Of a stretch of 64,000 bases of DNA, positions 16,807 to 25,169 are shown in pieces. Numbering within the stretch: position 1 is the first letter of the stretch; the number at the start of each line of letters is the position of its first letter. This DNA is from Parafannyhessea umbonata (GTDB lineage Bacteria; Actinomycetota; Coriobacteriia; Coriobacteriales; Atopobiaceae), in the NCBI RefSeq assembly GCF_900105025.1, contig NZ_LT629759.1, positions 930,001-994,000 of the forward strand, given 5' to 3'. Made by a program: the position numbers and the translations under genes. The notes beneath the pieces were generated by a model. The model made no database searches. It saw only the letters and a list, made by a program, of their open reading frames with translations, and was not told where the DNA came from.

Positions 16807-18572
16807 TTCATCGCGACCACCTCCCCGCGCCATGCCGGGTGCCTCCTAGGGTCGTACTTCCTGTCCAGGACCGGGTTCGCGCCGGCGATGAGGACGACCG
16901 CCTTCCTCCGGTCGAGCCTCGCGAGCTCCGAGGGCTGTATCAGGTCGCGCTCCGCGGCCTGCCTGCTCTGCGTGGAGCTGCTGGTCGCGCCCCTGCTCTC
17001 GCTGGCGCCGATGACCGAGACGGTCTGCTTGCCGACCTTCTCCGAGATCCCCCTGTTCGTCTCGTTGGAGTTGCCGCCCAGGAAAAGCGTCGTGTCGCAG
17101 CAGTCCACGATCGTCTGCGCCGACTCCCCGTATCGGGCCTTGAGCTGCGAGAGCGACTGGAGGATGACCGAGACCCCGATGTTCCTCGAGCGGACGACGG
17201 CGATGGTGCGCTCGAAGTCCGGGAGCCTCCCGATGTTCGCGAACTCGTCCAGGACGAGGTGGACCGGGGTCGGCAGCGACCCGCCGTGCACCCTCAGGGC
17301 CCGCTCGCAGAGCAGGTTCGTCGCCTGCCAGACGAGGAGCGCCAGGAGGAACGAGAAGGTCCCGTTCGTGTCCGACGTGGTGGCGAAGACCGCGACCCTG
17401 CGGCCCGGCTCGCCCATGAGGTCAATCCCGAGGTCGTCGCCCGAGAGGACGCGCCGGATCTCCTCGCCGCCGAGCGGAGCGAGCCTCGCGTTGCAGCTGA
17501 TGATTATCGACTTGAGGGTCCTGCCTGCGGCGACCCTGAAGGCGCGGTAGCGGCCGAGCGCGAAGTCCTCCTCCGGCGCGAGCGGCTCCGCGACCCTGAC
17601 CCACGTAACTCGGCTCCCGCCCGAGAAGGAGCGCGCGCCCCCGTCGCGGGGGCAATCGCCGACGACGCACCTCTTTCCCGTCTCGAGCTCGTCGAAGAGC
17701 ACGTCGAGCGGGCTCCTGTAGCCCTCGTCCCCCTCGCTCGCCGACGCCAGCGAGAGGAGCGTCATGAGGCCCGGGAGGTTCCTGTCGGCCTCCGGGCAGT
17801 GCCAGACGAGGTATGCCACGAGCGCGCTGTAGAGGAGCCTCTCCGCGTTCTCCCAGAACGGGTCCGCCGAGGAGGGGCCCTCCCTCGTGGTGTTGGCGAT
17901 GATGCAGTCGACGACCTCGAGCACGTCCTGCTGCGTGCGCACGTAGGCGAGCGGGTTGTAGCGCGCCGAGCGGCCGAAGTCCACGGTGTCGATCCTGGCG
18001 ACCTCGTAGCCGGCGGAGCGCAGGGCCGGCCCCAGCTCAGCCTCGAGCGTGCCCTTGGGGTCGGTCACAAGGAGGCTCGCGTTCATCTGTAGGACGTTGG
18101 GGATCACGTAGGAGCGGGTCTTGCCGGAGCCGGACCCTCCGATCACGAGGACGTTCCTGTTGCGCTCGAGCCTGGGGTCGTGGTCGGCCCTGGACATGGC
18201 GAGGGAAACGTGCTGCGTGAGGATGATGTTGTTCCTTGGGTCCCCCCGGTCGGCGAACGCCCTGGCCTCCCTCGGGCTCGCCCACCTCGCGCTGCCGTGC
18301 TCCTCTCCGCTCCTGTGCTCCCCGGCGAGAGAGAGCCTCCTCGCCCAGGCGAGCCAGACCCCCGCGGCGCAGGCGAGCCCGACGGCGAGCGGGAGCGGCT
18401 CCGCGCTCGGCGACGCCGTCCCCGCGATGATCCCTGACAGGACCCCGCTAATCGTGGATTCCGGGTCGGCGGGCGCGCCGGCTGGTACTGCCGCGGCGGC
18501 GACGTCGCCGATAGCGAACGCGGCGGCGGAGAGCCCGGCCGCAACCGTGGCGCCCGCTCCTCGTGCCCTCAC
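16803..18572 (-). CDS. VirD4/TraG-type coupling protein
   Basis: A 589-residue protein with two N-terminal membrane helices and a cytosolic ATPase: Walker A VIGGSGSGKTRSY (about residue 141), DPKGTLEAELG, and Walker B LVLDEFANIGRLPDFE. The NETNRGISEKVGKQTV and SRQAAERDLIQPSELARL stretches are typical of the family. It links the relaxase-DNA complex to the secretion channel. ATGA overlaps join it to the PcfB-like gene upstream and the VirB2-like gene downstream. Confidence 0.93.
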   Translation of the reverse strand: MRARGAGATVAAGLSAAAFAIGDVAAAAVPAGAPADPESTISGVLSGIIAGTASPSAEPLPLAVGLACAAGVWLAWARRLSLAGEHRSGEEHGSARWASPREARAFADRGDPRNNIILTQHVSLAMSRADHDPRLERNRNVLVIGGSGSGKTRSYVIPNVLQMNASLLVTDPKGTLEAELGPALRSAGYEVARIDTVDFGRSARYNPLAYVRTQQDVLEVVDCIIANTTREGPSSADPFWENAERLLYSALVAYLVWHCPEADRNLPGLMTLLSLASASEGDEGYRSPLDVLFDELETGKRCVVGDCPRDGGARSFSGGSRVTWVRVAEPLAPEEDFALGRYRAFRVAAGRTLKSIIISCNARLAPLGGEEIRRVLSGDDLGIDLMGEPGRRVAVFATTSDTNGTFSFLLALLVWQATNLLCERALRVHGGSLPTPVHLVLDEFANIGRLPDFERTIAVVRSRNIGVSVILQSLSQLKARYGESAQTIVDCCDTTLFLGGNSNETNRGISEKVGKQTVSVIGASESRGATSSSTQSRQAAERDLIQPSELARLDRRKAVVLIAGANPVLDRKYDPRRHPAWRGEVVAMK

Positions 18573-19183
18573 TTCGACCTCGTCTCCACGCGGTCCTGCT
18601 CCGGCGCGCGGTCGCGTTCCGTGTCGTGCGACTGGGCCTCGGAGGCCCTCCTCGCGCGCTCCGCCCTCTCCTTGAGGGGCTCCCGGTCACGGTCCGCGCC
18701 GCGGGACCTGTCATCCCGCTCCTGCTCCTGTCGGATTCGCTCGGCCGCCCTGCTCGCGGCGGCCTTGGTGTCGGAGACGAGCTGGTCGAATGCCGACGCG
18801 ACCGCCGGCGCGTCGGCCGTCTTGAAGACGAGCCAGGGCGTACCTCCGTCCTCCGTCATCCCGTGCCATATGTCGTTTGCCGTGAGCTTCGCGTCCACCG
18901 CGGAGATTACCCTCTGCCCGTCCTCGAGCTCGGCGAACTCCGACATGTCGAGCCGTGCGAACCTCGCGTCGGCCCGAGCCTCCTTCGGGGCTCCGCCGGG
19001 TTGCTCGGGCTGTGCGCCTATGGCGTCCCTGGCGCTCTCCAGCGCGGCCTCGAGGCGCCCTATCGCCTCCTCGACGGCGCGCTGCCCCGCGGGGCCTCCG
19101 CCGCGGCGGTACCCCTCCAGGCCGAGTCGCAGCGCCCAGTCGAATATCTGCTGGCCGGCGTCGTCGCCGAAGTCGTCTGCCAT
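18569..19183 (-). CDS. PcfB-like (DUF3801) transfer protein
   Basis: A 204-residue protein and first gene of the leftward transfer operon. The N-terminal part (GQQIFDWALRLGLEGYRRGG) and the central domain (SEFAELEDGQRVISAVDAKLTANDIWHG; WLVFKTADAPAVASAFDQL) follow the DUF3801/PcfB pattern; the end is a charged coiled-coil-like tail. PcfB proteins work with the VirD4 coupling protein in relaxosome docking, and here it lies directly before virD4 with a four-base overlap. Confidence 0.78.
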   Translation of the reverse strand: MADDFGDDAGQQIFDWALRLGLEGYRRGGGPAGQRAVEEAIGRLEAALESARDAIGAQPEQPGGAPKEARADARFARLDMSEFAELEDGQRVISAVDAKLTANDIWHGMTEDGGTPWLVFKTADAPAVASAFDQLVSDTKAAASRAAERIRQEQERDDRSRGADRDREPLKERAERARRASEAQSHDTERDRAPEQDRVETRSK

Positions 19184-19535
19184 GTGTCCTCCATGGCGGG
19201 CGGCTCGTGGACGGGCCGGCTTGCGCGGCCTGTCTCTCTCGTCGTTAGCTGGGTGCCGGTTGCGGCCCGCCGCCTACGATTCAATGCGAGGCGGATGTCC
19301 GTATGGGCCGCGTTGTCCACGCGCACCCAGTCCATTTCGAGTCAATATCGCGAGGAATTGGTAGCATTAACCATTAGTTTTTGGTTACCCGCCCCGTAAT
19401 CCTCGATGCAGATTCGCTCTCGGAACTTTGATGAAAAGTACCGAGCGCTCCCCAGGGCGTCTCATGGAATGGATGTAGATATGTTCTCAGGAGGTTGCAC
19501 TCTCTTACGTACCGCAAGTCCTAGCCGGGAAAAAT
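19184..19535. other. Non-coding leader of the transfer operon, cut by the insertion sequence
   Basis: About 350 bp without a convincing gene. It is AT-richer than its surroundings between 19330 and 19400 and should hold the promoter of the transfer operon; a TTGACT hexamer reads leftward at 19340-19345 but lacks a good -10. The ISL3 element begins at 19536, so part of the original leader may have been moved. Confidence 0.35.
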
Positions 19536-21101
19536 GAGGCTTCGGTAGTTTGTGTGACAAGGGGCTAGCCTAGGCAGCAACGCTCTTCGCTCCCTTCACG
19601 CCCTTCTTCCTCGCCTTCACCGGGCGACCCGGGAGCTGGGGCTGGCAGTCGCCGCACCTGAGCATGAGCAGGGCCACGAGGTTGTCGGTGTTGCGGAAGC
19701 CGTAGCCCATCCTCACCGCCACCTTGATCTTGTTGTTGATGGCCTCTACGCGCCCGTTGCTGATGCCGAGCTCGACTGCGGCGATGATGTCGTCGCGCCG
19801 GCGGCGCACCTTCTTCTCCACGGCGACGACCTTGGCGATCTTGCAGTAGGCGGCCCTGTGCATCCAGTCGTCGAGCAGCTCGGCGGCCTCGGAGCCGTCG
19901 GCTGCCCGGAAGACGGCCCGCAGGTCCTCCTTGAGCTCCCAGGCCCTGACCAGCCGCGAGCCGGCCCTCTTCTTGAGCGCCTCGAGCCTCGCCCTCTGGC
20001 CGTCGGTGAGGTCCTCGGGGTTCTTCACGAGCGCGTAGCGGCTGCCCTTGATGGAGGCCGCCTCCTCCTCGAGCGCCCTGACCTCCTCGGGCGGCAGCTC
20101 GCCTTTGGCAGGCCTGCCGCGCTTGCCCTCGGGCCTGGGCCTGGCGGCCCTGGCGGCGGCCCTGGCGGCGTTCCACTCCTCGCAGCGCACGGCGTCGAGC
20201 GCGTCGTTCATCCACTGGACCACGTGGAAGGGGTCCATGACCCACCTCGCGTTGGGGCAGCGGCGCTTGACCAGCTGCCTTATCCACCTCGCGCCGTCGG
20301 CGGTCACCACCTCTATGGCGCGCCTCTGCTCGCGCGTGAGCTCGTCGAGGAACAGGTTGAGCACGTCCTTGCCGGTGCCCTCGTGCGCCCAGATGAGGCA
20401 GCCGCGGTCGTGGTCGACGACCACCATGACGTACTTGTGGCCCTTCTTGTACGACGTCTCGTCGATGCCGATGCGGCGCACGCCGTCGAACCTCGAGGCG
20501 CCGCGCGCGGCCTCCAGCTCGGCGTAGACGCGCCTGCACACGCCGCCCACGCTGTGCCACTCGACGCGGGCGAGCTCGGAGACCGCCGGGGCGGTGCAGC
20601 GGACCGCCAGCCACGCCACCCAGTCCTCGAAGTCGCGCGTGAAGCGCGCCCCGTGCCGCGCCCAGGGGACGGCCTCGGTGCGCACGCCGTGCTCCGGGCA
20701 GCGCACCCTGCAGGGCGCGTACTCCAGGTAGCAGGCCGAGCGCGCCAGGTCCATCGCCCTCCACAGCCTGGGGGCCCCGCGGTTCGCCATGTCGTAGAAG
20801 TCGCAGGCCCTGCCGCATACGGGGCAGCGGCGCTGCTCGCGCTTGTAGGGCCGGACGCTCACGACGATGCGCTCGGCCTCGATGCGCGCGCCCAGGACGA
20901 CCGTGCGGGCCAGACCGAGGGCGAGAAGTAGTAGACTCTTCATGCGTCACACCTCTTCGGTTGTCTGAATTTGGCTTAGCAATCATAGGCGGATGACGCG
21001 GAAACGGCCCCTCCCGGGGCCGTTTCAGTTCCAGATCGTTGTTTTCGCCCGCTGAGCTGGGCCTATGCCGGAATCTCTCCCACAGAAACCACCGAAGAGC
21101 C
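19536..21101 (-). mobile_element. ISL3-family insertion sequence, copy 1 (1,566 bp)
   Basis: Ends are imperfect inverted repeats of about 21 bp (GAGGCTTCGGTAGTTTGTGTG and its partner ending in CCGAAGAGCC). Length and sequence equal copy 2 at 51226-52791 almost exactly. A strong hairpin, AAACGGCCCC/GGGGCCGTTT at 21002-21025, lies before the transposase and may block read-through from outside. No 8-bp target duplication is seen (left flank ggaaaaat, right flank agacataa). Confidence 0.88.
19570..20943 (-). CDS. ISL3-family transposase
   Basis: A 457-residue transposase with an N-terminal zinc-binding region (CPVCGRACDFYD ... CRVRCPEHG), a DDE-type catalytic domain (VRRIGIDETSYKKGHKY; VTADGARWIRQL; VMDPFHVVQWMNDALD) and the C-terminal GRVEAINNKIKVAVRMGYGFRN motif of ISL3 transposases. 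It differs from copy 2 at three visible residues (Pro/Ser in CTAPAVS, Met/Thr in KYVMVVV, Ala/Thr in KVAVRM). It looks intact. Confidence 0.92.
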   Translation of the reverse strand: MKSLLLLALGLARTVVLGARIEAERIVVSVRPYKREQRRCPVCGRACDFYDMANRGAPRLWRAMDLARSACYLEYAPCRVRCPEHGVRTEAVPWARHGARFTRDFEDWVAWLAVRCTAPAVSELARVEWHSVGGVCRRVYAELEAARGASRFDGVRRIGIDETSYKKGHKYVMVVVDHDRGCLIWAHEGTGKDVLNLFLDELTREQRRAIEVVTADGARWIRQLVKRRCPNARWVMDPFHVVQWMNDALDAVRCEEWNAARAAARAARPRPEGKRGRPAKGELPPEEVRALEEEAASIKGSRYALVKNPEDLTDGQRARLEALKKRAGSRLVRAWELKEDLRAVFRAADGSEAAELLDDWMHRAAYCKIAKVVAVEKKVRRRRDDIIAAVELGISNGRVEAINNKIKVAVRMGYGFRNTDNLVALLMLRCGDCQPQLPGRPVKARKKGVKGAKSVAA

Positions 21102-21121
21102 AGACATAACGACAAAATGCC

Positions 21122-22027
21122 CTACTTGAAGTTTTCGAGTATTGATCGACTTGCGACAGAATATGTCCTCTGTTTAGGTTGCGTCCCTCGGGGTCCAAAG
21201 GCGCCTCTCCTCAGGTCAGGTCCCGTGAGCTCCACGTCGGCGCACGTCGCGGCGATTCGCGAGGCTATGGCGGTGGCCGTCTCCGCCTCGCCGGTCGACG
21301 CGAGCCTCGACCTCAGCTGCGACAGCGTGTACTGCGACGTGACGACCGTCGGCCTCATGCCCTCGTACCTGGCGTTGACGATGGCGAACAGCGTCATGAG
21401 GGACCACCTCGAGCTGGACTCCTTGCCCAGGTCGTCCAGGACCAGCATCTCGCACGACGAGTACCTCTCGAGGGCCCTCTTGCTCGAGCCTCCCCCGTCG
21501 AAGGTCTCCCTGATGCTCGAGAATATGGCGATTGCCGAGGTGAAGACGGTCCTTAGCCCCCGGTCCGTGGCCGCTATGGCGACCGCCGCCGCGTTGTGGG
21601 TCTTCCCCGTGCCGACCGGTCCGTGGATGAAGAGCCCGTTGGGCCCCGACCCGGGAAGGGCATCCGCATAGGCGGCGCACCGGGCCTCTGTTGGGGTCGC
21701 CTTTCGGAACCTGAGCGGGATCCCCGACCTCTCGAGCCTGCGCTCCCTCTCCGCGGCCATCTCGTCCAGGGCCCTCCTCTCCTCCTCCCTCCTCTCGCGC
21801 TCGGCCCCTTCGCATTCGCATGGCTCGTGCGACACCCAGGCGACGCTCCCGAAGACGGGGACTCCGAGCGGCCTGAGCGGCCTCCCGCAGTACGCGCACC
21901 TCGCGGGAGGCGGGACCTCGCGGACCAGCCCCCGCGCAATCGCCTCCTCGGGCGTCACGAGCGTCTGGCGACATGGCTGCCGCCCGTCGCATTCCGCGTC
22001 CGCGCCGATCCTGCCAATCGAGCCCAC
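21122..22027 (-). CDS. DnaC/IstB-like ATP-binding protein (helicase loader type)
   Basis: A 301-residue AAA+ protein from a GTG start with GGAGAGGAG upstream. It carries a CAYCGRPL...CECE zinc-like motif near residues 43-73, Walker A HGPVGTGKTHNA and Walker B MLVLDDLGKE. DnaC-like loaders bring the replicative helicase to an origin; beside a Rep-like gene this suggests that the ICE can replicate on its own. The gene ends 20 bp from the insertion sequence, and its last ~25 residues may be altered by that insertion. Confidence 0.82.
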   Translation of the reverse strand: MGSIGRIGADAECDGRQPCRQTLVTPEEAIARGLVREVPPPARCAYCGRPLRPLGVPVFGSVAWVSHEPCECEGAERERREEERRALDEMAAERERRLERSGIPLRFRKATPTEARCAAYADALPGSGPNGLFIHGPVGTGKTHNAAAVAIAATDRGLRTVFTSAIAIFSSIRETFDGGGSSKRALERYSSCEMLVLDDLGKESSSRWSLMTLFAIVNARYEGMRPTVVTSQYTLSQLRSRLASTGEAETATAIASRIAATCADVELTGPDLRRGAFGPRGTQPKQRTYSVASRSILENFK

Positions 22028-22067
22028 TGCGCCCGTCTCCTCTCCGGTCTCTCATATGAGATTCGTT

Positions 22068-22511
22068 CTACTCTTCTCTTCTATCTATATAGGGGCGGAC
22101 AATCTGTCCGCGGCCGTGGCCAGGATGTCCGGAGCCGCGGACAATATGTCCGCTTCCCGACTTGCCCGCGGACAATTTGTCCGTGGTCTCGCCGCCCTCC
22201 ACGCGCGTTATCGCCGCGCTGACGGCCTCCCTGCGAAGGACGAAGGCCCTGCCCCTCGGGCACGTCTCGGCATCGGCGGTCTCTGCTATGAGGTCCCTCG
22301 AGACGAGGTTCCCGAGGGACCTTCTGACCTGTCTCTCCGACATGTTCAGGAACGCGGCGCAGCTCTCGGCCGACTCGAAGTAGGTTCCGCCCTCCTCCTG
22401 GCAGAAGCTGAAGACCCTCGCGTAGACGAGGAGGTCTGATCCCCGGAGCCCCAGCCCCTCTGTCATGAAGCGGTACACCGTGGCGAACTCGCCGGCCGAG
22501 TGACTTTGCAT
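22068..22511 (-). CDS. Winged-helix replication-initiator-like protein
   Basis: A 147-residue protein. The first ~95 residues form a winged-helix-like domain (LLVYARVFSFCQEEGGTYFESAESCAAFLNMSERQVRRSLGNL) as in RepA_N/DnaD-type proteins and helix-turn-helix replication regulators. The last ~35 residues are low-complexity because the DNA there consists of palindromic repeats. Its ATG follows the stop of the upstream HTH gene (TGATG). Next to a DnaC-like gene, a replication role is likely, though a transcription regulator remains possible. Confidence 0.6.
   Translation of the reverse strand: MQSHSAGEFATVYRFMTEGLGLRGSDLLVYARVFSFCQEEGGTYFESAESCAAFLNMSERQVRRSLGNLVSRDLIAETADAETCPRGRAFVLRREAVSAAITRVEGGETTDKLSAGKSGSGHIVRGSGHPGHGRGQIVRPYIDRREE
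22095..22184. repeat. Three 17-bp palindromes (iteron-like) inside the Rep-like gene
   Basis: GCGGACAATCTGTCCGC (22095-22111), GCGGACAATATGTCCGC (22137-22153) and GCGGACAATTTGTCCGT (22168-22184) share the core GGACAATnTGTCC. Their starts are 42 and 31 bp apart, close to four and three helical turns, so all face one side of the DNA. A half-site (ATGTCCGG) lies at 22125-22132. They overlap the 3' end of the coding sequence. Confidence 0.85.
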
Positions 22512-22786
22512 CACGCCTGGCCCATCTGCTTCTTCGCGGCGTCACGGACGAGCTGCGAGTTCGACTCGAGCCAGTCCATGAGGTCCTCGCGGTGTATGAA
22601 GGAGTTCCTCTGCTGCCCGAAGAGGAGCCGGAACGGGAGCGGGTCCTCCTCGCGGTGCGCGAGCTCCCTCACCGTCCTCTCGCTGATGTGCAGGAGGCGG
22701 GAGACCTCCTCGACGGAGTAGTACTCCTTGATGAGGATGGTGCTGCGGCTGCCGTTGATTCTCTCTGCTTTTGTGGTCTGTCTCAT
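22511..22786 (-). CDS. Small HTH (MerR/excisionase-type) DNA-binding protein
   Basis: A 91-residue protein with the helix-turn-helix of excisionase/MerR-like families: YYSVEEVSRLLHISERTVRELAHRE, followed by a wing and FIHREDLMDWLES. It is coupled to the Rep-like gene by a TGATG overlap and probably regulates replication, excision or transfer of the element. Confidence 0.7.
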   Translation of the reverse strand: MRQTTKAERINGSRSTILIKEYYSVEEVSRLLHISERTVRELAHREEDPLPFRLLFGQQRNSFIHREDLMDWLESNSQLVRDAAKKQMGQA

Positions 22787-22843
22787 CTCTGATCAGCTCC
22801 ATTCGAGACGCCGCGCGAGACCGACCGCAGACGGGATCCGAGC

Positions 22844-23065
22844 CTATTTGCCATCCATTCCGAGCCAGCAGGACATCCTGCTGTCCCTGGCTAGCGTCCT
22901 CATGAGCTCCGTCCTGTCGATGCGCCACTGGCTGCCCACCTTGACGGCGGGGATCTTCCGGTCCATGCAGAGCCGCCTTACCGTCCTCGGGGAGACCCTG
23001 AGGATCCTCGCGGCCTCGTCCGCCGATATCATGTCCAAGCTGCTTCCGATTTCCCGACGACTCAT
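22844..23065 (-). CDS. Excisionase-family HTH protein
   Basis: A 73-residue protein; the ATG at 23065 with AAGGGGG upstream is preferred over a longer frame. It has the typical fold string ISADEAARILRVSPRTVRRLCMDRKIPAVKVGSQWRIDRTELMR, an HTH_17/Xis-type domain. It is the second of three adjacent small HTH genes. Confidence 0.7.
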   Translation of the reverse strand: MSRREIGSSLDMISADEAARILRVSPRTVRRLCMDRKIPAVKVGSQWRIDRTELMRTLARDSRMSCWLGMDGK

Positions 23066-23204
23066 CTGGACCCCCTTGCCCCTCGACAGCGAGGATACGG
23101 CGGGATGGAGCATCCCCCGTCGGCAGGCCACGGGACAGCCTTCTGCAAGCTTCTGCAACGGCAGCCTTCGCGGAAAACGCATGACGCCACTCCCATGGGC
23201 GGCG

Positions 23205-23405
23205 TCATTGGTCCAGCATCCCGACCAGCTGGGCGATCTTCCTTGGCGAGTAGTACCAGTTGTGGCCGAACTTCTTTGCTGGGATCTGCCCGTTATGGAC
23301 CATGCGCAGGACCTGGCGCTCGCAGAGCCCGAGGTACCGCGAGACCTCCTGCGTGCTGAGCGGCCGGTTCATCCGGGAGAGGTCTGGTGTCTGCTCTTCC
23401 TGCAT
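23205..23405 (-). CDS. Excisionase-family HTH protein
   Basis: A 66-residue protein with LSTQEVSRYLGLCERQVLRMVHNGQIPAKKFGHNWYYSPRKIAQLV, again an HTH_17-type domain. It is the gene nearest the tRNA-Pro end of the element, the usual place for an excisionase. Direct binding sites are not proven. Confidence 0.68.
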   Translation of the reverse strand: MQEEQTPDLSRMNRPLSTQEVSRYLGLCERQVLRMVHNGQIPAKKFGHNWYYSPRKIAQLVGMLDQ

Positions 23406-23836
23406 GCGTGTCGCCTTCCCTCATCTGGTGTCACCTCCCATCCTCGGATGGAGCGTGACGCCCTTGGGTTACCTGACGATTCGCATGCTATCCGCTGGTG
23501 TCGGTGCCTCTGGCCGCGTCTGCCGGCCTGTCCCCCGCTGTCCGCGTCGTCCGCAATGGCCGGGAATTCCCCCAGGACGCCACGGTTCCTTCACAAGCGC
23601 CCAAGCCGAGGATACACAAGGCAGGCCGATGGTTCGTATGCTGCGTGCAGAGTCTCGGGCACTTGTCGACAGGCGAGCCACTATGCGAAGGCGAGAGGTC
23701 GAACGGCGGCCTGACCTCATGCGCGCAGGCCGGCTTGGGAGCCCCATAGAGGCGCGCAAACTGACGCATTCCTGATGTGGCGATACTGCACGAAGACGCG
23801 TATCGCAACCGTTCGCCGAGGAGTTTCCCCCTATTG
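23406..23836. other. Non-coding stretch at the ICE end
   Basis: About 430 bp lie between the last HTH gene and the repeat block. Several frames of 80-170 codons cross it, but none shows a recognisable domain, and I find no tyrosine- or serine-recombinase motif. Confidence 0.4.
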
Positions 23837-23914
23837 CAAAATAGGACATTTCGGGACATCAGAAGAACCCAGTTGCACGTTTTACAGGACACAAATAGGA
23901 CACAAAATAGGACA
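23837..23914. repeat. Direct repeats CAAA(A)TAGGACA near the tRNA-Pro junction
   Basis: CAAAATAGGACA occurs at 23837-23848 and 23903-23914, with a one-base-shorter copy at 23892-23902 and further AGGACA units near 23885. They lie just outside the tRNA-Pro terminator, at the presumed end of the ICE. Short direct repeats in this position commonly bind integrase arm domains or excisionase; that is an inference. Confidence 0.55.
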
Positions 23915-23921
23915 CCTAAAG

Positions 23922-23950
23922 AAAAAGGTCAGAGGCTTAAGCCTCTGACC
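23922..23950 (-). terminator. Rho-independent terminator of tRNA-Pro
   Basis: A perfect 24-bp palindrome, GGTCAGAGGCTT/AAGCCTCTGACC at 23927-23950, is followed on the minus strand by five T residues. It lies ten bases beyond the CCA end of tRNA-Pro. Confidence 0.85.
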
Positions 23951-23960
23951 TGCGGTTTCG

Positions 23961-24037
<77 letters not shown>

Positions 24038-24074
24038 TTTGTGCGTTTGGGCTCTCGCCCGCCTGCGGTTGAAT

Positions 24075-24103
24075 AATATAGCAGGACGAGAAGTACGGGG
24101 CAA
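24075..24103 (-). promoter_or_regulatory. Promoter of tRNA-Pro
   Basis: Reading leftward: TTGCCC, a 17-bp spacer, then TATATT, ending about 38 bp before the mature tRNA. This is a good match to a housekeeping sigma-factor promoter. Confidence 0.65.
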
Positions 24104-24157
24104 GCGGAAATTGCGACAATTTTCGAAAATCAATCGCCGACGATGACCCGACGACCG

Positions 24158-24712
24158 CTAGATGCCCTGCTCCTGGCGCTCGCGGCGTATCATCTTGCGA
24201 ATCTGCGCCATGTGCCACTCGTTGCGCTGTTCTTCCGTTTCGAGCTTCAGGCCAAACGGAATTCGCCGGGGTCGCTCATCCTCCCCTACGCAGACCTCCG
24301 TGAGGTAGGCGACGTTGATCTGCTTGCGCTCCCCCGTCGCGACGTCCTCCACGTAGGAGTCCACACGCACCTCGAGCGACGTCCTGCCGACGTACGTGAC
24401 GTACGCGTCGATAACCACGATCTCGTTGAGGTAGGCCGGGTTCTTGAACACCAGGCTGTCTACGCACGCCGTTGTGACGGAGCCTCCGCAGTGTCGGCGC
24501 GCGGCGATGCCGGCAGCCTCGTCTATCCACTCCATGAGGCGACCGCCAAACAGGCGGTTCTCGCCGTTCATGTCGCCGTGTACCACCGTGTGCGTCGCAC
24601 GCGTGCGCGACCGCTCCTGCGAGCGAAGAGGGCGTGTGTCCTGCGGCGCCGCGGTCTGGCTTACGAGCTGGTTCAGGTCGCTTTCCGTCATGCTGTCCTT
24701 CTCTGTTGGCAC
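24158..24712 (-). CDS. Acyl-CoA thioesterase (hotdog fold, YciA/ACOT type)
   Basis: A 184-residue protein with one hotdog domain: MNGENRLFGGRLMEWIDEAAGIAARRHCGG places the catalytic-type residues on the central helix, followed by SLVFKNPAYLNEIVVIDAYVTYVGRTSLEVRVDSYVED. It hydrolyses acyl-CoA to free acid and CoA in the cytosol. It is divergent from the alkyltransferase-like gene with a 50-bp shared upstream region. Substrate chain length cannot be told. Confidence 0.85.
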   Translation of the reverse strand: MPTEKDSMTESDLNQLVSQTAAPQDTRPLRSQERSRTRATHTVVHGDMNGENRLFGGRLMEWIDEAAGIAARRHCGGSVTTACVDSLVFKNPAYLNEIVVIDAYVTYVGRTSLEVRVDSYVEDVATGERKQINVAYLTEVCVGEDERPRRIPFGLKLETEEQRNEWHMAQIRKMIRRERQEQGI

Positions 24713-24734
24713 GGCCGGCGCCGTGGGATATTGT
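24706..24734 (+). promoter_or_regulatory. Promoter of the alkyltransferase-like gene
   Basis: TTGGCA, 17-bp spacer, TATTGT, ending 30 bp before the start codon at 24765. The -35 lies within the first codons of the divergent thioesterase gene. Confidence 0.5.
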
Positions 24735-24764
24735 ACCTAGCAAACATAGCAGATGGGGGCACGC

Positions 24765-25082
24765 ATGGACGAGGGCTTTTTCGAACGCGCATACAACGTG
24801 GTGCGACAGATACCGTGCGGCCGCGTGGCGACGTACGGGCAGATAGCCGCGATGATGGGAGAGCCGCGCAAGGCGCGTTACGTGGGCTTTGCCATGCACG
24901 CGAGTCCCGGCGTCGCCGGCGGCGTGCCGTGCCACCGCGTGGTGTTTGCGGACGGATCCCTCGCGCCCGGCTTCGCGTTTGGCGGGCCCGGCGCCCAGCG
25001 CGCCATGCTTGAGGACGAGGGCGTTGCGTTTACACCCAGCGGCAGGGTCGACATGCGCCGCTGCCGCTGGGAGGCGCTGTAG
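24765..25082 (+). CDS. MGMT-family DNA-binding protein (O6-alkylguanine alkyltransferase domain)
   Basis: A 105-residue protein made only of the C-terminal Ogt/Ada-type domain. IPCGRVATYGQIAAMMG is the DNA-binding helix-turn-helix and arginine-finger region, and VPCHRVV is the active-site motif. The cysteine is kept, unlike in many alkyltransferase-like (ATL) proteins where it is Trp or Ala, so it may still accept alkyl groups. ATG 24765 with GGGGGC upstream is preferred over ATG 24753. Confidence 0.85.
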   Translation: MDEGFFERAYNVVRQIPCGRVATYGQIAAMMGEPRKARYVGFAMHASPGVAGGVPCHRVVFADGSLAPGFAFGGPGAQRAMLEDEGVAFTPSGRVDMRRCRWEAL

Positions 25083-25169
25083 GATCCTTTTTAGGGCCGC
25101 GGGACGTGGGGCCGCAGGACGTGGTGCGTCGAGGCACGGCCCGCGGCCCGCGCGGCGTAGGGCCGCGGG
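25083..25169. other. Convergent gap with GC-rich repeats
   Basis: Between convergent genes the motif GGCCGC(A/G)GG(A/G)CG recurs several times (gggccgcgggacg, gggccgcaggacg, gggccgcgggcta). These could pair into terminator-like hairpins, but no clear T-run is present. Confidence 0.35.

Noticed and set aside
19060-19335. 91-codon leftward frame upstream of the PcfB-like gene
   Set aside because: It runs out of frame deep into the PcfB-like gene, has no ribosome-binding site of note and no recognisable domain.
23469-23892. Leftward frames near the ICE end that might be integrase remnants
   Set aside because: No recombinase catalytic motif (RHRY or serine type) is visible in any frame, and the sequence is low-complexity.
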